Below are positions 28,861 to 39,004 of a stretch of DNA of 64,000 nt, piece by piece. The translations under genes and the position numbers were made by a program. The stretch is taken from NCBI RefSeq assembly GCF_018847975.1, contig NZ_CP072597.1:3759001-3823000 (forward strand), given 5' to 3'. Origin of the DNA: Lysobacter sp. K5869 (lineage in GTDB: Bacteria; Pseudomonadota; Gammaproteobacteria; Xanthomonadales; Xanthomonadaceae). Position 1 is the stretch's first letter. Every line of letters begins with the position of its first letter. The notes under the pieces were generated by a model. The model was not told the DNA's origin and searched no databases. It saw only the letters and a program-made list of their open reading frames with translations.

Positions 28861-29547
28861 TCAGAATTCCAGATCCAGCGCCGCGCACAGGTAATCGGTG
28901 AACGGCGCCAGCCCGCTCAAATCCTTCTGCAGCGTCGACAGCAGGCGCGGACCGGTCATGGTCGCGGCGTCGATATCGCGGTAAGCGACGAAGTTCTTGC
29001 GCTTGAGATCGTCGGCGAACTCGAACTCCGGCGGGAAGCCGCGCGGCGCGCGGGTCAGCATCTCGCTGTCGTCCAGGTCGTAGCGCTTGCGGAACTTCGG
29101 GTCGTGCGCCGCGGCCTTCCAGCTGCCGGGGTTGTCGAACACGAAGTGGCGGATCTTGCGCAAGCTCTCGGGCTGCGGATGCCACACGCCGGAGGCGACG
29201 AAGCACTCGTCCACGCCCAGGTGGATGTAGAACGACGGCGCCTCGACCTGCCGCCCGCGCTCATGGAACAGCCGCGCGCCCTGCCAGGTCTTGTACGGCG
29301 CCTTGTCGTTGGCGAAGCGGGTGTCGCGCTGGATGCGGAACAGCGAACCGCCGACGTTCTTGGGCTCGCTGCGGTAGTGCTCGCTGACTTCGGCCAGCGC
29401 CGGCTGCAAATCGCCGAGCAGGCGCAGGAACGGCCCGCGCACGTGCTCGTCGTAGGCGTCCTTGTGCGCGTGGAACCACTCGCGGTTGTTGTTGCGCGCC
29501 AGCGAGCGCAGGAACTTGAAGCTGGCGTCGGAGAAGTAGGAGGGCAT
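28861..29547 (-). CDS. DUF2461 family protein
   Basis: Cytoplasmic protein of 228 residues in the DUF2461 (TIGR02453) family. Typical pieces are the start YFSDASFKFLRSLARNNNRE, then WFHAHKDAY, GGSLFRIQRDTRFANDKAPYKT, FYIHLGVDECFVASGVWHPQ and the C-terminal FVAYRDI. The family is widespread and its biochemical function is unknown. Translation starts at ATG 29547. A heptad-type inverted repeat separates it from sbcB. Confidence 0.85.
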   Translation of the reverse strand: MPSYFSDASFKFLRSLARNNNREWFHAHKDAYDEHVRGPFLRLLGDLQPALAEVSEHYRSEPKNVGGSLFRIQRDTRFANDKAPYKTWQGARLFHERGRQVEAPSFYIHLGVDECFVASGVWHPQPESLRKIRHFVFDNPGSWKAAAHDPKFRKRYDLDDSEMLTRAPRGFPPEFEFADDLKRKNFVAYRDIDAATMTGPRLLSTLQKDLSGLAPFTDYLCAALDLEF

Positions 29548-29553
29548 GGGATG

Positions 29554-29680
29554 GGAGTTGGCGGATAGGAGATAGGAGATAGCGAAAAGCGAGGCAACGA
29601 TAAAGAGTGGTCGGTTAAGCGCCGATTCGCGGCAGGGACTGGCGGCTTCGGCTATCTCCTAGCTCCTATCCGCTACCTCC
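29554..29680. repeat. Heptad-periodic inverted repeat, site 3
   Basis: Arms of 30 bases at 29554-29583 and 29651-29680 pair with three mismatches, but the spacer is much longer than in sites 1 and 2 (67 bases). It fills the gap between sbcB (stop at 29685) and the DUF2461 gene (start 29547). Confidence 0.82.
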
Positions 29681-29684
29681 TGCT

Positions 29685-31130
29685 TTACCCATGCAACTCC
29701 CGCCAAATCCCCCGTCCCCAATCCTCCAGCCGGTCCAGCAGCGCCTGCTTGGCGCCGTCTTCGCCGGCCAGGGCGCGCACTTGCCGCAGTTCCTCGGCGA
29801 AGCGCGGGAAGCTGTATTCGGACAGGCCGGATTCGCCGTCCAAGCGGTGGCGGCGGTAGGCGTCCCAGCGCTCGCGTTCGGCCGCGCTCAGCGTCTGCGG
29901 CCAGTTGCGGGCGCGGTAGCGGAACAGCAACTCGGGCAGGCGCGCGTCGCGGAACTCGAACGCGGCCTGCGCCAATTCCTCGGGGGCGGTGGCGCGGACG
30001 TTGCGGAACAATCGCTTGTCGCCGTCGCCGATGAAGGCGTCGTAGAGCGAGGCGTCGGCGTCGGAGGGCGCGCGCGCGGCGTCGTTGGCGTAGACCCGGC
30101 GCACCTTCTCGACCAGTTCCGGGCCGGCTTCGCGCAGTTGCGCGGCGCGGTATTCGGCGCGCACCGGGTCGATGCTCAGGCGCTCGAAATCGTCGGGGCG
30201 CAGGTGGTTCCAGGCGATCAGCGCCGGGCAGCGGTTGAGGTGCACTTCCTTGAGCGCGACGCGTTCCTCGCCTTCGGGCAGGTCGGCGGTCGGAGTGTAG
30301 AGGCGGTCGGCGATGTCGTCCGGGGCCAGGGTCAGCAGCGCTTGCGGGTCTTGCTCCAGATCGAACACGACGATGCGGCTATCGATGCGCGGATGCCGCG
30401 CCAGCGGAATCACCGGCGCCGCGCACAGCCGCGCGGCGGGGTAGCGCGAGGACACGTGCAGCGCGGGCTGCATCGCGATGGGGTCGATCAGGCTGGCGGC
30501 GAAGCGCTTGTCGCGCAGGCGCAGCGCGTACTCCCACAGCCGCGGCTGGGCCTGCTTGAACTTGCGCGCGATGCCGATCAGCGCGCGCACGTCCGACAGC
30601 GCCTCGTGCGCGTCGCCGATGCGTACATCGTTGGCGGTGGCCAGATGCTCGAGCTTGAACGAGGTGTAGCCGTCCTCGCGCAGCGGCCATTCCAGACCTT
30701 CCGGCCGCAACGCGCGCGCCAGGCGCAGCACGTCGAGCAAGTCCCAGCGCGAGTTGCCGTTGCGCCATTCGCGCTCGTAGGCGTCGTAGAAATTGCGGAA
30801 CAGCCCGTAGCGCACGAACTCGTCGTCGAAGCGCAGCGAGTTGTAGCCGGCGGTGCAGGTCTCCGGCCGGGCCATTTCCTCGAAGATCAGGGCGAAGATC
30901 TCGGCTTCGCCGACGCCGTCGCGCAGCGCGTCCTGCGGCGCGATGCCGGTGATCAGGGTCGCCATCGGCGAGGGCAGCAGATCGTCGGCGGGTTTCACGA
31001 ACACGCTGATCGGCGCTTCGACCTCGTTGAGATCGGCGTCGGTGCGCATCGCCGCGAACTGGGCGATGCGGCTGGTGCGCGGATCGGCGCCGAAGGTTTC
31101 CAGGTCGTAGAACAGGAAGCTCGCGGGCAT
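29685..31130 (-). CDS. sbcB: Exodeoxyribonuclease I
   Basis: 3'-5' single-strand DNA exonuclease of 481 residues that works in recombination and mismatch repair. The DEDD-type first motif is FYDLETFGADP (residues 8-18), the second region is TAGYNSLRFDDEFVRYGLFRN, and the last is HEALSDVRALIGIA. The C-terminal half has the SH3-like and helical parts found in E. coli ExoI, ending WGRGIWRELHG. The ATG at 31130 overlaps nothing; it starts one base before the stop of kmo (31132), so it rides at the end of the kynurenine operon. Confidence 0.95.
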   Translation of the reverse strand: MPASFLFYDLETFGADPRTSRIAQFAAMRTDADLNEVEAPISVFVKPADDLLPSPMATLITGIAPQDALRDGVGEAEIFALIFEEMARPETCTAGYNSLRFDDEFVRYGLFRNFYDAYEREWRNGNSRWDLLDVLRLARALRPEGLEWPLREDGYTSFKLEHLATANDVRIGDAHEALSDVRALIGIARKFKQAQPRLWEYALRLRDKRFAASLIDPIAMQPALHVSSRYPAARLCAAPVIPLARHPRIDSRIVVFDLEQDPQALLTLAPDDIADRLYTPTADLPEGEERVALKEVHLNRCPALIAWNHLRPDDFERLSIDPVRAEYRAAQLREAGPELVEKVRRVYANDAARAPSDADASLYDAFIGDGDKRLFRNVRATAPEELAQAAFEFRDARLPELLFRYRARNWPQTLSAAERERWDAYRRHRLDGESGLSEYSFPRFAEELRQVRALAGEDGAKQALLDRLEDWGRGIWRELHG

Positions 31131-31131
31131 G

Positions 31132-32505
31132 TCAGGCGTCCGCCGGCAGCGGACCCAGGCGCTCGCGCACGGCGGCGTCGACGGCGTTCCAGTCCAGGGT
31201 GTCGAGGCGGTCGTGGCCGCGGGTGAGTTCCACCAGCAGCTCGCGCTGGCGCTGGCCGCGCTCGAACGCGACTTCGTAGGGCATGCGATGGAAGGTCACC
31301 ATCGCGTAGCGCGGCATGAAGCGGTCGGGATGGCGCTGGGCCAGCTCGTGTTCGAGCGCGCGCTGCAGCAGGTAATCGTCGTCGTCGACGCGGTCGCGCA
31401 TTTCCAGGTAGTTCTCCAGCGCCATCGCCTGGATCGCGCGCGCGCTCGGCAGGCGCTGGCGCTGGAACGCGGCGAAGGCTTCGGCGCGGTCGCCGCCGGC
31501 GAGCAGGCGTTCGGCCAGGGCCACGCAGTCCTCGAACGCGCAGTTCATGCCCTGGCCGTGGAACGGCACCATCGCGTGCGCGGCGTCGCCGAGCAGCACG
31601 GCGCGGTCGTCCAGATGCCAGCGGTCGAGGTAGAGCGTGGCGAGCAGGCCGGCCGGATTGCGCTCGAAGTCGCGCTCCAGTTCCGGGATCAGCGGCAAGG
31701 CGTCGGCGAAATCGCGCTGGAACAAGGCCCGCGCCTGGGCGCCGTCGCGGATGTTGGCGAAGCTCGGATCGCCCTCGTTGGGCAGGAACAAGGTGACGGT
31801 GAAGGTGCGCTCGTCGTTGGGCAGGGCGATGCACATGTAGCGCCCGCGCGGCCAGATGTGCAGCGCGTTGGGCTCGATGCTGAAGCCGCCGTCGGGCGCG
31901 GGCGGGATTTCCAGTTCCTTGTACGAATGGCCGAGGAACTCGGTGCGTTCGCCCAGATCGGCGACCCGGCCCATCGCCGAGCGCAACGCCGAGCCCGCGC
32001 CGTCGGCGCCGACCAAGCTGTCGAACGCGACCTCGTGCAGGCTGCCGTCGCGATCGTCCTCGAAGCGGGCGATGCGCGCGTCGAAGTCCACGCCCGACAG
32101 GCCGCGATGGAAATGCAAATTAGCGCCGGCTTCCTGCGCGATCTGCAACAGGATCAGATTGAGCTCGCCGCGGTGCACCGACCAGATCACTTCGCTGTCG
32201 TCGCGGCCGTAGCGCTGCAGGTCGGTGCGCCCGTCGAGGAAATGCACCATGCGCCCGCGCATCATCACCGCTTGCGCCATCACCGCCTCGTCCGCGCCGG
32301 CCAACCGCAGCGCATGGCGCCCGCGCTCGGCCAGGGCGAGATTGATCGAGCGCCCGCCCTGATAGCCCTTCAGGCGCGGATCGCCGCGTTTTTCGTACAC
32401 GTCCACGCGCCAGCCGCGGCGGGCGAGCAGGGTGGCGAGCAGCGCGCCGGCGAGGCCGGCGCCGATGAGGGTGATGTGTTGGGGGGCGGTGGCCGTAGCG
32501 TTCAA
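31132..32505 (-). CDS. kmo: Kynurenine 3-monooxygenase
   Basis: FAD-dependent hydroxylase of 457 residues making 3-hydroxykynurenine from kynurenine with NADPH and oxygen. The dinucleotide fold has ITLIGAGLAGALLATLLARR, the substrate region has KGYQGGRSINLALAERGRHAL, and the second FAD motif is DRAVLLGDAAHAMVPFHGQGMN. A TTG at 32505 is preferred, since it gives the usual length and precedes the FAD motif; an upstream ATG (32610) would lie inside kynU and add non-conserved sequence. An AGGA ribosome site lies upstream. Membrane anchoring as in eukaryotic enzymes is not seen. Confidence 0.92.
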   Translation of the reverse strand: MNATATAPQHITLIGAGLAGALLATLLARRGWRVDVYEKRGDPRLKGYQGGRSINLALAERGRHALRLAGADEAVMAQAVMMRGRMVHFLDGRTDLQRYGRDDSEVIWSVHRGELNLILLQIAQEAGANLHFHRGLSGVDFDARIARFEDDRDGSLHEVAFDSLVGADGAGSALRSAMGRVADLGERTEFLGHSYKELEIPPAPDGGFSIEPNALHIWPRGRYMCIALPNDERTFTVTLFLPNEGDPSFANIRDGAQARALFQRDFADALPLIPELERDFERNPAGLLATLYLDRWHLDDRAVLLGDAAHAMVPFHGQGMNCAFEDCVALAERLLAGGDRAEAFAAFQRQRLPSARAIQAMALENYLEMRDRVDDDDYLLQRALEHELAQRHPDRFMPRYAMVTFHRMPYEVAFERGQRQRELLVELTRGHDRLDTLDWNAVDAAVRERLGPLPADA

Positions 32506-32557
32506 GGAACCGATCCTGCGGAGGATGTGGGGAGCGTAAGCGGTCGCGGCGCGCGGG

Positions 32558-33844
<1,287 letters not shown>

Positions 33845-33888
33845 AAGCTCGTTGCGTGGTTCGGTGCGTGGGCGGAGGAAGCGGCGGG

Positions 33889-34314
33889 TCAGCCCGACGC
33901 GCGGGACGGTTCGCCGGAAGCGGTTCGGTAGCGCCGGTGCAGCGCGCGCACCCAATCCGAATGCAGGTGCAAGGCGTCGCTTTCGTAGATCAGCGCGGCG
34001 TCGTCGGCGAGATACGCGGCCAGCTCGGCGTGGCCGCTGGCCTGCATGGCCGCGACGAACACCGCCTGCCGCAGCCGCGCGGACTCGGCTTGCGCGGCTT
34101 GCACGCGTTCGACCGCCAGCCGTTGCTTGTGGCTCTGCAGCGCGGCGTCGGCGCGGGTCCACTCGCCGTCGAACGGCGCGCGGTCGCGCTGATCCAGATA
34201 CGCGTCGACGGCCTTGTCGCCTTCGTCGGCGACGCGCTCGGCCCAGTCGCGCAAGGTCGCGAGCAAGTCGTGCGGGTCCAGCGGCGGCGGTGCGTGCGGC
34301 GCGGCCGGGCTCAT
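33889..34314 (-). CDS. Small protein of unknown function in kynurenine operon
   Basis: Protein of 141 residues, not recognised. It is predicted helical and soluble, with a Pro-rich start (PAAPHAPPPLDPHDLLATL) and many charged residues; there is no signal peptide or membrane segment, and no cysteine. It sits between the ACMS decarboxylase and kynureninase genes in the same direction, 10 bases after the former. A role in the pathway is suggested only by position. Coding is supported by the tight packing. Confidence 0.65.
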   Translation of the reverse strand: MSPAAPHAPPPLDPHDLLATLRDWAERVADEGDKAVDAYLDQRDRAPFDGEWTRADAALQSHKQRLAVERVQAAQAESARLRQAVFVAAMQASGHAELAAYLADDAALIYESDALHLHSDWVRALHRRYRTASGEPSRASG

Positions 34315-34324
34315 GCGGCCGCGC

Positions 34325-35335
34325 TCACGCGAACCGCGACAAAGGCAGGCCCAGCCATTCCAGCGCGGTGCCGTGGTACAGCCGCGCCTGTTCGGCTTCG
34401 GGCAGGTTCAGCGACGCGATGCCGGCGCCGGGCGTTTGCTCGCCGAGCGGGAAGGGATAGTCGGTGCCGAGCATCACCCGCGACACGCCGCAGGTGTCGA
34501 GCAGATAGCGCAGCGCGCGCGGATCGGCCACCCACGAGTCGAAGTACAGCTTGGACAGGTAATCGCGCGGATTGCGCGGGTTGTCGGTGGCGACCAGATC
34601 CGGGCGCATGTTGAAGCCGTGCTCGATCCGGCCGATGGTGTAGGGGAAGCTGCCGCCGCCGTGGGCCATGCAGATCTTCAGCTTCGGCAACCGCTCCAGC
34701 ACGCCGCCGAACACCAGGCAGCAGGCCGCGCGCGATTGCTCGGCCGGCATGCCGACCAGCCACGGCAGCCAGTACTTGGGCATGCTCGGCGTTCCCATCA
34801 TGTCCCAGGGATGCACCAGGATCGCCGCGCCGAGTTCGCTGGCGGCCTGGAAGAACTCGAACAATTCCGGCGCGTCGAGGTTCCAGTCGCCGATGTGGCT
34901 GCCGATCTGCACGCCCTGCAGGCCGAGCTGATCCATGCAGCGCTCCAACTCCTGCACGGCCAAGCGCGGCGATTGCAGCGGCACGGTGCCGATGCCGGCG
35001 TAATGGCGCGGGTAATCGCGGCAGGCCTGGGCCATGTGATCGTTGAGCGCCTGATGCAGCTCCAGCGCCTGATTGGCCTTGGCCCAGTAGCTGAACATCA
35101 CCGGCACGGTGCTGATGACCTGCACCTGCACGCCGAAGCGCGCGTAATCGTCGATGCGCTCTTGCGGGTCCCAGGTCTTGGACCAGATCTCGCGGAAGAA
35201 CTTGCCGTCCTTGTAGATGCGGTGGCGGCCGTCGTCGGTGTGATGGATCACCGGAAAACGGTCGTCGCCGAACTTGCGCGCCAGATCGGGCCAGTCGCGC
35301 GGCAGGTAATGGGCGTGGGTGTCGATCTTGAGCAT
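34325..35335 (-). CDS. nbaD: 2-Amino-3-carboxymuconate-6-semialdehyde decarboxylase
   Basis: Zinc amidohydrolase-type decarboxylase (ACMSD) of 336 residues, releasing CO2 from ACMS to give 2-aminomuconate semialdehyde and diverting it from quinolinate. Metal ligands are H7 and H9 (DTHAHYLPRDW), His in AAILVHPWDMMG, and Asp in VMLGTDYPFPLGE. AHGGGSFPYTIGRIEHGF is also typical. The gene starts at ATG 35335, 7 bases after the dioxygenase stop. The symbol follows Pseudomonas fluorescens KU-7 usage. Confidence 0.95.
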   Translation of the reverse strand: MLKIDTHAHYLPRDWPDLARKFGDDRFPVIHHTDDGRHRIYKDGKFFREIWSKTWDPQERIDDYARFGVQVQVISTVPVMFSYWAKANQALELHQALNDHMAQACRDYPRHYAGIGTVPLQSPRLAVQELERCMDQLGLQGVQIGSHIGDWNLDAPELFEFFQAASELGAAILVHPWDMMGTPSMPKYWLPWLVGMPAEQSRAACCLVFGGVLERLPKLKICMAHGGGSFPYTIGRIEHGFNMRPDLVATDNPRNPRDYLSKLYFDSWVADPRALRYLLDTCGVSRVMLGTDYPFPLGEQTPGAGIASLNLPEAEQARLYHGTALEWLGLPLSRFA

Positions 35336-35342
35336 CGCCGCC

Positions 35343-35873
35343 TCAGGTGTCGGGCATCGCGTAGCGCGCCGGCGCCGGGTTCAGGTGACCGCATTGCGCG
35401 CAGGTGCGGTGCTCGCGCGAGGCGTAGAAGCGGTCGAACACCGGCGGGAAGTCGGTCTCGATGTTGCGCAGCTTGAAGAACTCTTCGTACAGCTTGTGGT
35501 TGCAGCGCTCGCAAAACCACATCAGGCCGTCGTCTTCGTGCTCCAGGCGCTTGCGCTCGATCACCAGACCGACCGAGTCGGGCATGCGCTGCGGCGAGTG
35601 CGGCACGCGCGCGGGCAGCAGGAAGATCTCGCCGGCGCGGATCGGGATGTCGCGCACCGCGCCGTCCTCCTGGATGCGCAGCACCATCTCGCCTTCGAGC
35701 TGGTAGAACCACTCCGGGCCTTCGTCCCAGTGGTAATCGGTGCGCTGGTTCGGGCCGCCGACCACCATGACGATGAAATCGCCGACGTAGATCGTTTTGT
35801 TGCCGACCGGCGGTTTGAGCAGGTGGCGGTGTTCTTCGATCCAGGCTTGCAGGTTCAGCGGTCCGGGCAGCAT
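35343..35873 (-). CDS. nbaC: 3-Hydroxyanthranilate 3,4-dioxygenase
   Basis: Ring-cleaving cupin dioxygenase of 176 residues that opens 3-hydroxyanthranilate to ACMS. The catalytic iron ligands lie in [16 protein letters not shown] and [12 protein letters not shown]. The second, rubredoxin-like metal site of the bacterial type is present: CERC and CAQC near the C-terminus. It starts at ATG 35873, only 3 bases after the stop of the RidA-type gene (35877). The preceding genes act directly on its downstream products. Confidence 0.95.
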   Translation of the reverse strand: MLPGPLNLQAWIEEHRHLLKPPVGNKTIYVGDFIVMVVGGPNQRTDYHWDEGPEWFYQLEGEMVLRIQEDGAVRDIPIRAGEIFLLPARVPHSPQRMPDSVGLVIERKRLEHEDDGLMWFCERCNHKLYEEFFKLRNIETDFPPVFDRFYASREHRTCAQCGHLNPAPARYAMPDT

Positions 35874-35876
35874 GGC

Positions 35877-36317
35877 TTACTCCTTGGCCGCCTGCGCGGG
35901 CAGGCGGGCGACGCATTTGAGTTCGATCGCGATCGGCGTCGGCAGCGCGACGATGCCGAGCGTAGTCCGGCACGGCGCGCGGTCGATGTCGGGGAAATAC
36001 TCGGCCCACAGCGCGTTGTACGCGGCGAAGTCGCGGGCCATGTCGGTCAGGTACACCGTCACGTCGACCAGATCGTCCCAGCCCGCGCCGCTGGCCTCCA
36101 GCACCGCGCGCACGTTGGCGAACACCGAGCGCGTCTGCAGCTCGATGTCGTAGGCGATCAGGCGGCCCTGGGCGTCGTGGACGTTGCCGGGCACCGCGTT
36201 GCTGGCCGCGTCGCGCGGGCCGACCCCGGACAGGAACAGCAAGTCGCCGACCCGGCGCGCGTGCGGGTACAGCCCGACCGGTTTGGGCGCGTTGCCGGTG
36301 CGGACCGCGTCGCTCAT
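35877..36317 (-). CDS. nbaF: RidA-family 2-aminomuconate deaminase
   Basis: YjgF/RidA-fold protein of 146 residues. It carries the family core LSGVGPRDAASN, LQTRSVFANVRAVLEASG, DLVDVTVYLTDM and APCRTTLGIVALP with the conserved Arg. In this operon it most likely hydrolyses 2-aminomuconate to 4-oxalocrotonate and ammonia, as NbaF does in P. fluorescens. Its ATGA start overlaps the stop of the carbonic anhydrase gene by 4 bases, showing translational coupling. A general imine deaminase role is possible but context favours the aminomuconate substrate. Confidence 0.88.
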   Translation of the reverse strand: MSDAVRTGNAPKPVGLYPHARRVGDLLFLSGVGPRDAASNAVPGNVHDAQGRLIAYDIELQTRSVFANVRAVLEASGAGWDDLVDVTVYLTDMARDFAAYNALWAEYFPDIDRAPCRTTLGIVALPTPIAIELKCVARLPAQAAKE

Positions 36318-36979
36318 CGCGGCGAACCGCCGTGGGTCGAGTGCACCCGCGCCACCGCGCGCTCGTAAGCCGGCTGCAGCGATTCGAAGGAGTGCACGTT
36401 CATGCCGGTGTCGTGGACGCGGCCGTTGCGCAGGCTGTAGACCCAGCCGTGCACGCTCAGCGGCTGGCCGCGCGACCACGCGTCGCGCACGATCGTGGTC
36501 AGGCAGACGTTCTGCACCTGTTCGATCGCGTTGAGCTCGCACAGGCGGTCGTGGCGCTCGCCCTCGTGGGCGTGGGCGATGCACGACACGTGCTTGTCGG
36601 CGACGTCGCTGACGTGGCGCAGCCAGTTGTCGGCCAGTCCGACGCGGGTGCCGTGCAGCGCGGCGTGCACGCCGCCGCAGCCGTAATGGCCGACCACGAG
36701 GATGTGCTTGACCTTGAGCACGTCGACCGCGTACTGGATCACCGACAGGCAGTTGAGGTCGGTGTGCACCACCACGTTGGCGATGTTGCGGTGGACGAAC
36801 ACCTCGCCCGGGGCCATGTCGATGATCTGGTTGGCCGGGACGCGCGAGTCGGAGCAGCCGATCCACAGATACTCGGGCGCTTGCTGTTTGGACAGGCTGG
36901 CGAAGAATTCCGGGTCCTCGGCGTTGATTCGCTCGGACCATTCGCGGTTGCGTTCGAGCAGGTCGCTCAGCGGGCTCAT
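36314..36979 (-). CDS. can: Beta-carbonic anhydrase
   Basis: Zinc enzyme of 221 residues that interconverts CO2 and bicarbonate. The zinc ligands C42 (CSDSRVPANQI), H98 and C101 (VVGHYGCGGV) and the D44/R46 dyad are all present. ATG 36979 was chosen, giving the usual start MSPLSDLLERNREWSERI. It sits inside the kynurenine operon and overlaps the deaminase gene. It may process the CO2 released by the ACMS decarboxylase of the same operon. Confidence 0.93.
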   Translation of the reverse strand: MSPLSDLLERNREWSERINAEDPEFFASLSKQQAPEYLWIGCSDSRVPANQIIDMAPGEVFVHRNIANVVVHTDLNCLSVIQYAVDVLKVKHILVVGHYGCGGVHAALHGTRVGLADNWLRHVSDVADKHVSCIAHAHEGERHDRLCELNAIEQVQNVCLTTIVRDAWSRGQPLSVHGWVYSLRNGRVHDTGMNVHSFESLQPAYERAVARVHSTHGGSPR

Positions 36980-37040
36980 GCGCGGCCCTCCGCGTGCGGG
37001 GCGGGGGAGGCGGGCGAGGGAAGCAGCGAAATCATGCAAG

Positions 37041-38468
37041 TCATCCGAGATGGAGGCCGATGTTCTTGGCCTCGGTGAAGAAACGCAGGGCCTCGACGCC
37101 GCCTTCGCGGCCGAGGCCCGACGCGCCGGCGCCGCCGAACGGCGTGCGCAGGTCGCGTTGCAGCCAGGTGTTGATCCAGACCATGCCGACGTCGAGGCGC
37201 GCGGCCAGACGGTGGGCGCGGGCGAGATCGCGCGTCCACAGGCTGGCGCTGAGGCCGTAGTCGCTGGCGTTGGCCAGGGTCAGGGCGTGGGTGTCGTCGT
37301 CGAACGGCTGCAAGGTGGCGATGGGGCCGAAGATTTCCTCGCGGTTGCTCGCGGTCTCCGGGCCCAGGCCTTCGATCAGGGTCGGCGCCACGTACCAGCC
37401 GGGACGCTCCAGCGCGGCGCCGCCGCACAGCACCCGGCCGCCTTCGGCGCGGGCGCGCCCCAGCGCGGCGACGACTTTGTCGAAGTGCGCCTGCGAGACC
37501 AGCGGGCCGAGCGCGGTGGCGTCCTCGCCGGGCTCGCCCACGCGCAGCGCGTTGGCGCGTTCGATCAAGGCGTCGCGCACTTCGGCATAGATCGAACGCT
37601 CGATCAGGATGCGCGAGCCGCACAGGCAGATCTGCCCGGAGTTCTGGAACGCCGAGCGCACCAGCACGTCGAGGTTCGCGCGCCAGTCGCTGTCGGCGAA
37701 GATCAGGGTCGGGTTCTTGCCGCCGAGTTCCAGCGAGACCTTGCGCAGCAGCGGCGCGCAGGTCGCGGCGATGCCGCGGCCGACCGCGGTGCTGCCGGTG
37801 AACGACACCGCGCGGATCGCCGGGTGCGCGACCAGCGGCGCGCCGACCTCCGGGCCCAGCCCGTGAACGATATTGAGCACGCCCGGCGGGAACCCGATTT
37901 CAGCGCAGAGCTCGCCCAACATGCTCGCCGTGGCCGGAGTCACCTCCGAGGGTTTGGCCACCACGGTATTGCCCGCCGCCAACGCCGGCGCGATCTTCCA
38001 GGTGAACAGATACAGCGGCAGGTTCCACGGCGAGATCGCCGCGACCGGCCCGAGCGGCTGGCGCAAGGTGTAGTTGAGCCCGGCCTGACCGTGATGGGAT
38101 TCGCTGGCGAACTGGGTCGCGGCCTGGGCGTAGAAGCGCAGGTTCGACACCGCGCGCGGGATCTCGGCTTCGCGCGCCAGCCGGATCGGCTTGCCGCCGT
38201 CGCGCGATTCGGCGCGGGCGAACTCGTCGGTGCGCGCCTCCAGCGCCGCGGCCAGGCGCTCCAGCCACTGCGCCCGTTCGCTGTGCGCCAGCGCCGACCA
38301 CGCCGGAAACGCGGCCTGCGCCGCGGCCACCGCGGCCTCGACTTCGGCGGCCGCGCCGGCGGCGACCTGCGCATACGGCTGCGCATTGGCGGGATCGAAC
38401 ACGTCCAACCAGCGGCCGTCGGCCGCATCGCGCGGCGCCCCGTCGATCCAGTGCCGGAATCTGTGCAT
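37041..38468 (-). CDS. nbaE: 2-Aminomuconate 6-semialdehyde dehydrogenase
   Basis: NAD-dependent aldehyde dehydrogenase of 475 residues. The catalytic Glu lies in VSLELGGKNPTLIF, the nucleophilic Cys in NSGQICLCGSRI, and the cofactor region in FTGSTAVGRGIA. Operon context (ACMS decarboxylase, RidA deaminase, dioxygenase) assigns the substrate as 2-aminomuconate semialdehyde. It is the first gene of the leftward operon, with ATG at 38468 and 536 bases of upstream non-coding sequence. Confidence 0.92.
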   Translation of the reverse strand: MHRFRHWIDGAPRDAADGRWLDVFDPANAQPYAQVAAGAAAEVEAAVAAAQAAFPAWSALAHSERAQWLERLAAALEARTDEFARAESRDGGKPIRLAREAEIPRAVSNLRFYAQAATQFASESHHGQAGLNYTLRQPLGPVAAISPWNLPLYLFTWKIAPALAAGNTVVAKPSEVTPATASMLGELCAEIGFPPGVLNIVHGLGPEVGAPLVAHPAIRAVSFTGSTAVGRGIAATCAPLLRKVSLELGGKNPTLIFADSDWRANLDVLVRSAFQNSGQICLCGSRILIERSIYAEVRDALIERANALRVGEPGEDATALGPLVSQAHFDKVVAALGRARAEGGRVLCGGAALERPGWYVAPTLIEGLGPETASNREEIFGPIATLQPFDDDTHALTLANASDYGLSASLWTRDLARAHRLAARLDVGMVWINTWLQRDLRTPFGGAGASGLGREGGVEALRFFTEAKNIGLHLG

Positions 38469-39004
38469 GGCGCAAGCTTAACGCGTGGGCCGGACGGCGC
38501 CCATAGCGCGGCCGGGCGGGGCGCGGCGGAGCGGACGCGAGCGTTATGTGAACGGCGATGGCGGTCGGCAGACGCGGGGCGAACCTGGGCCGGGCGCGAC
38601 CGCGGTCGCGATGTGCATCCGCGCCGCCGGTCGCGCTTTCGGCGATCCGGCCGAGCGCATCCGGCCGACGCTTGGTTCGCAAGCGAGCGCGCGCCGCGGC
38701 TTTCGATTCGCGGCGACGCGGCGCTCGCAACGTCCGCGAGCGCGCGAGGTTTGCCGAATCTGTCCGCGCGCCGGCGCGCGTTCCGGCGTCTATGTCGAAA
38801 GTCATGCGCATCGCCCAGAACGCGCGAAATCGCCTGCACGTTCGGCGAAATCCGGAGAAAACCCGGCGCGGCTACGACTAAGGTCATGCTTTGCGCACTT
38901 GACGCACTACTACGACGCTGCGCACATTCCGGCGGGGTTCATTCACTCATGCCTCGGCGCACGGCGGCGCGCATGCGCGGGGCCATTCAGGGCGGGACGA
39001 TCAC
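38469..39004. other. Long divergent intergenic region
   Basis: No gene is seen in the 536 bases between the kynurenine operon and the TldD cluster, although open frames run through it because of the high GC. It must hold the promoters for both large operons. A TTGACG at 38899-38904 resembles a -35 box for tldD but has no -10 partner at 17 bases. No regulator gene is nearby. Confidence 0.45.

Noticed and set aside
27848..29206. Extension of the hypothetical membrane protein to include a lipobox-like LIAGC
   Set aside because: No suitable start codon lies shortly before the lipobox, and the extension runs into the DUF2461 gene.
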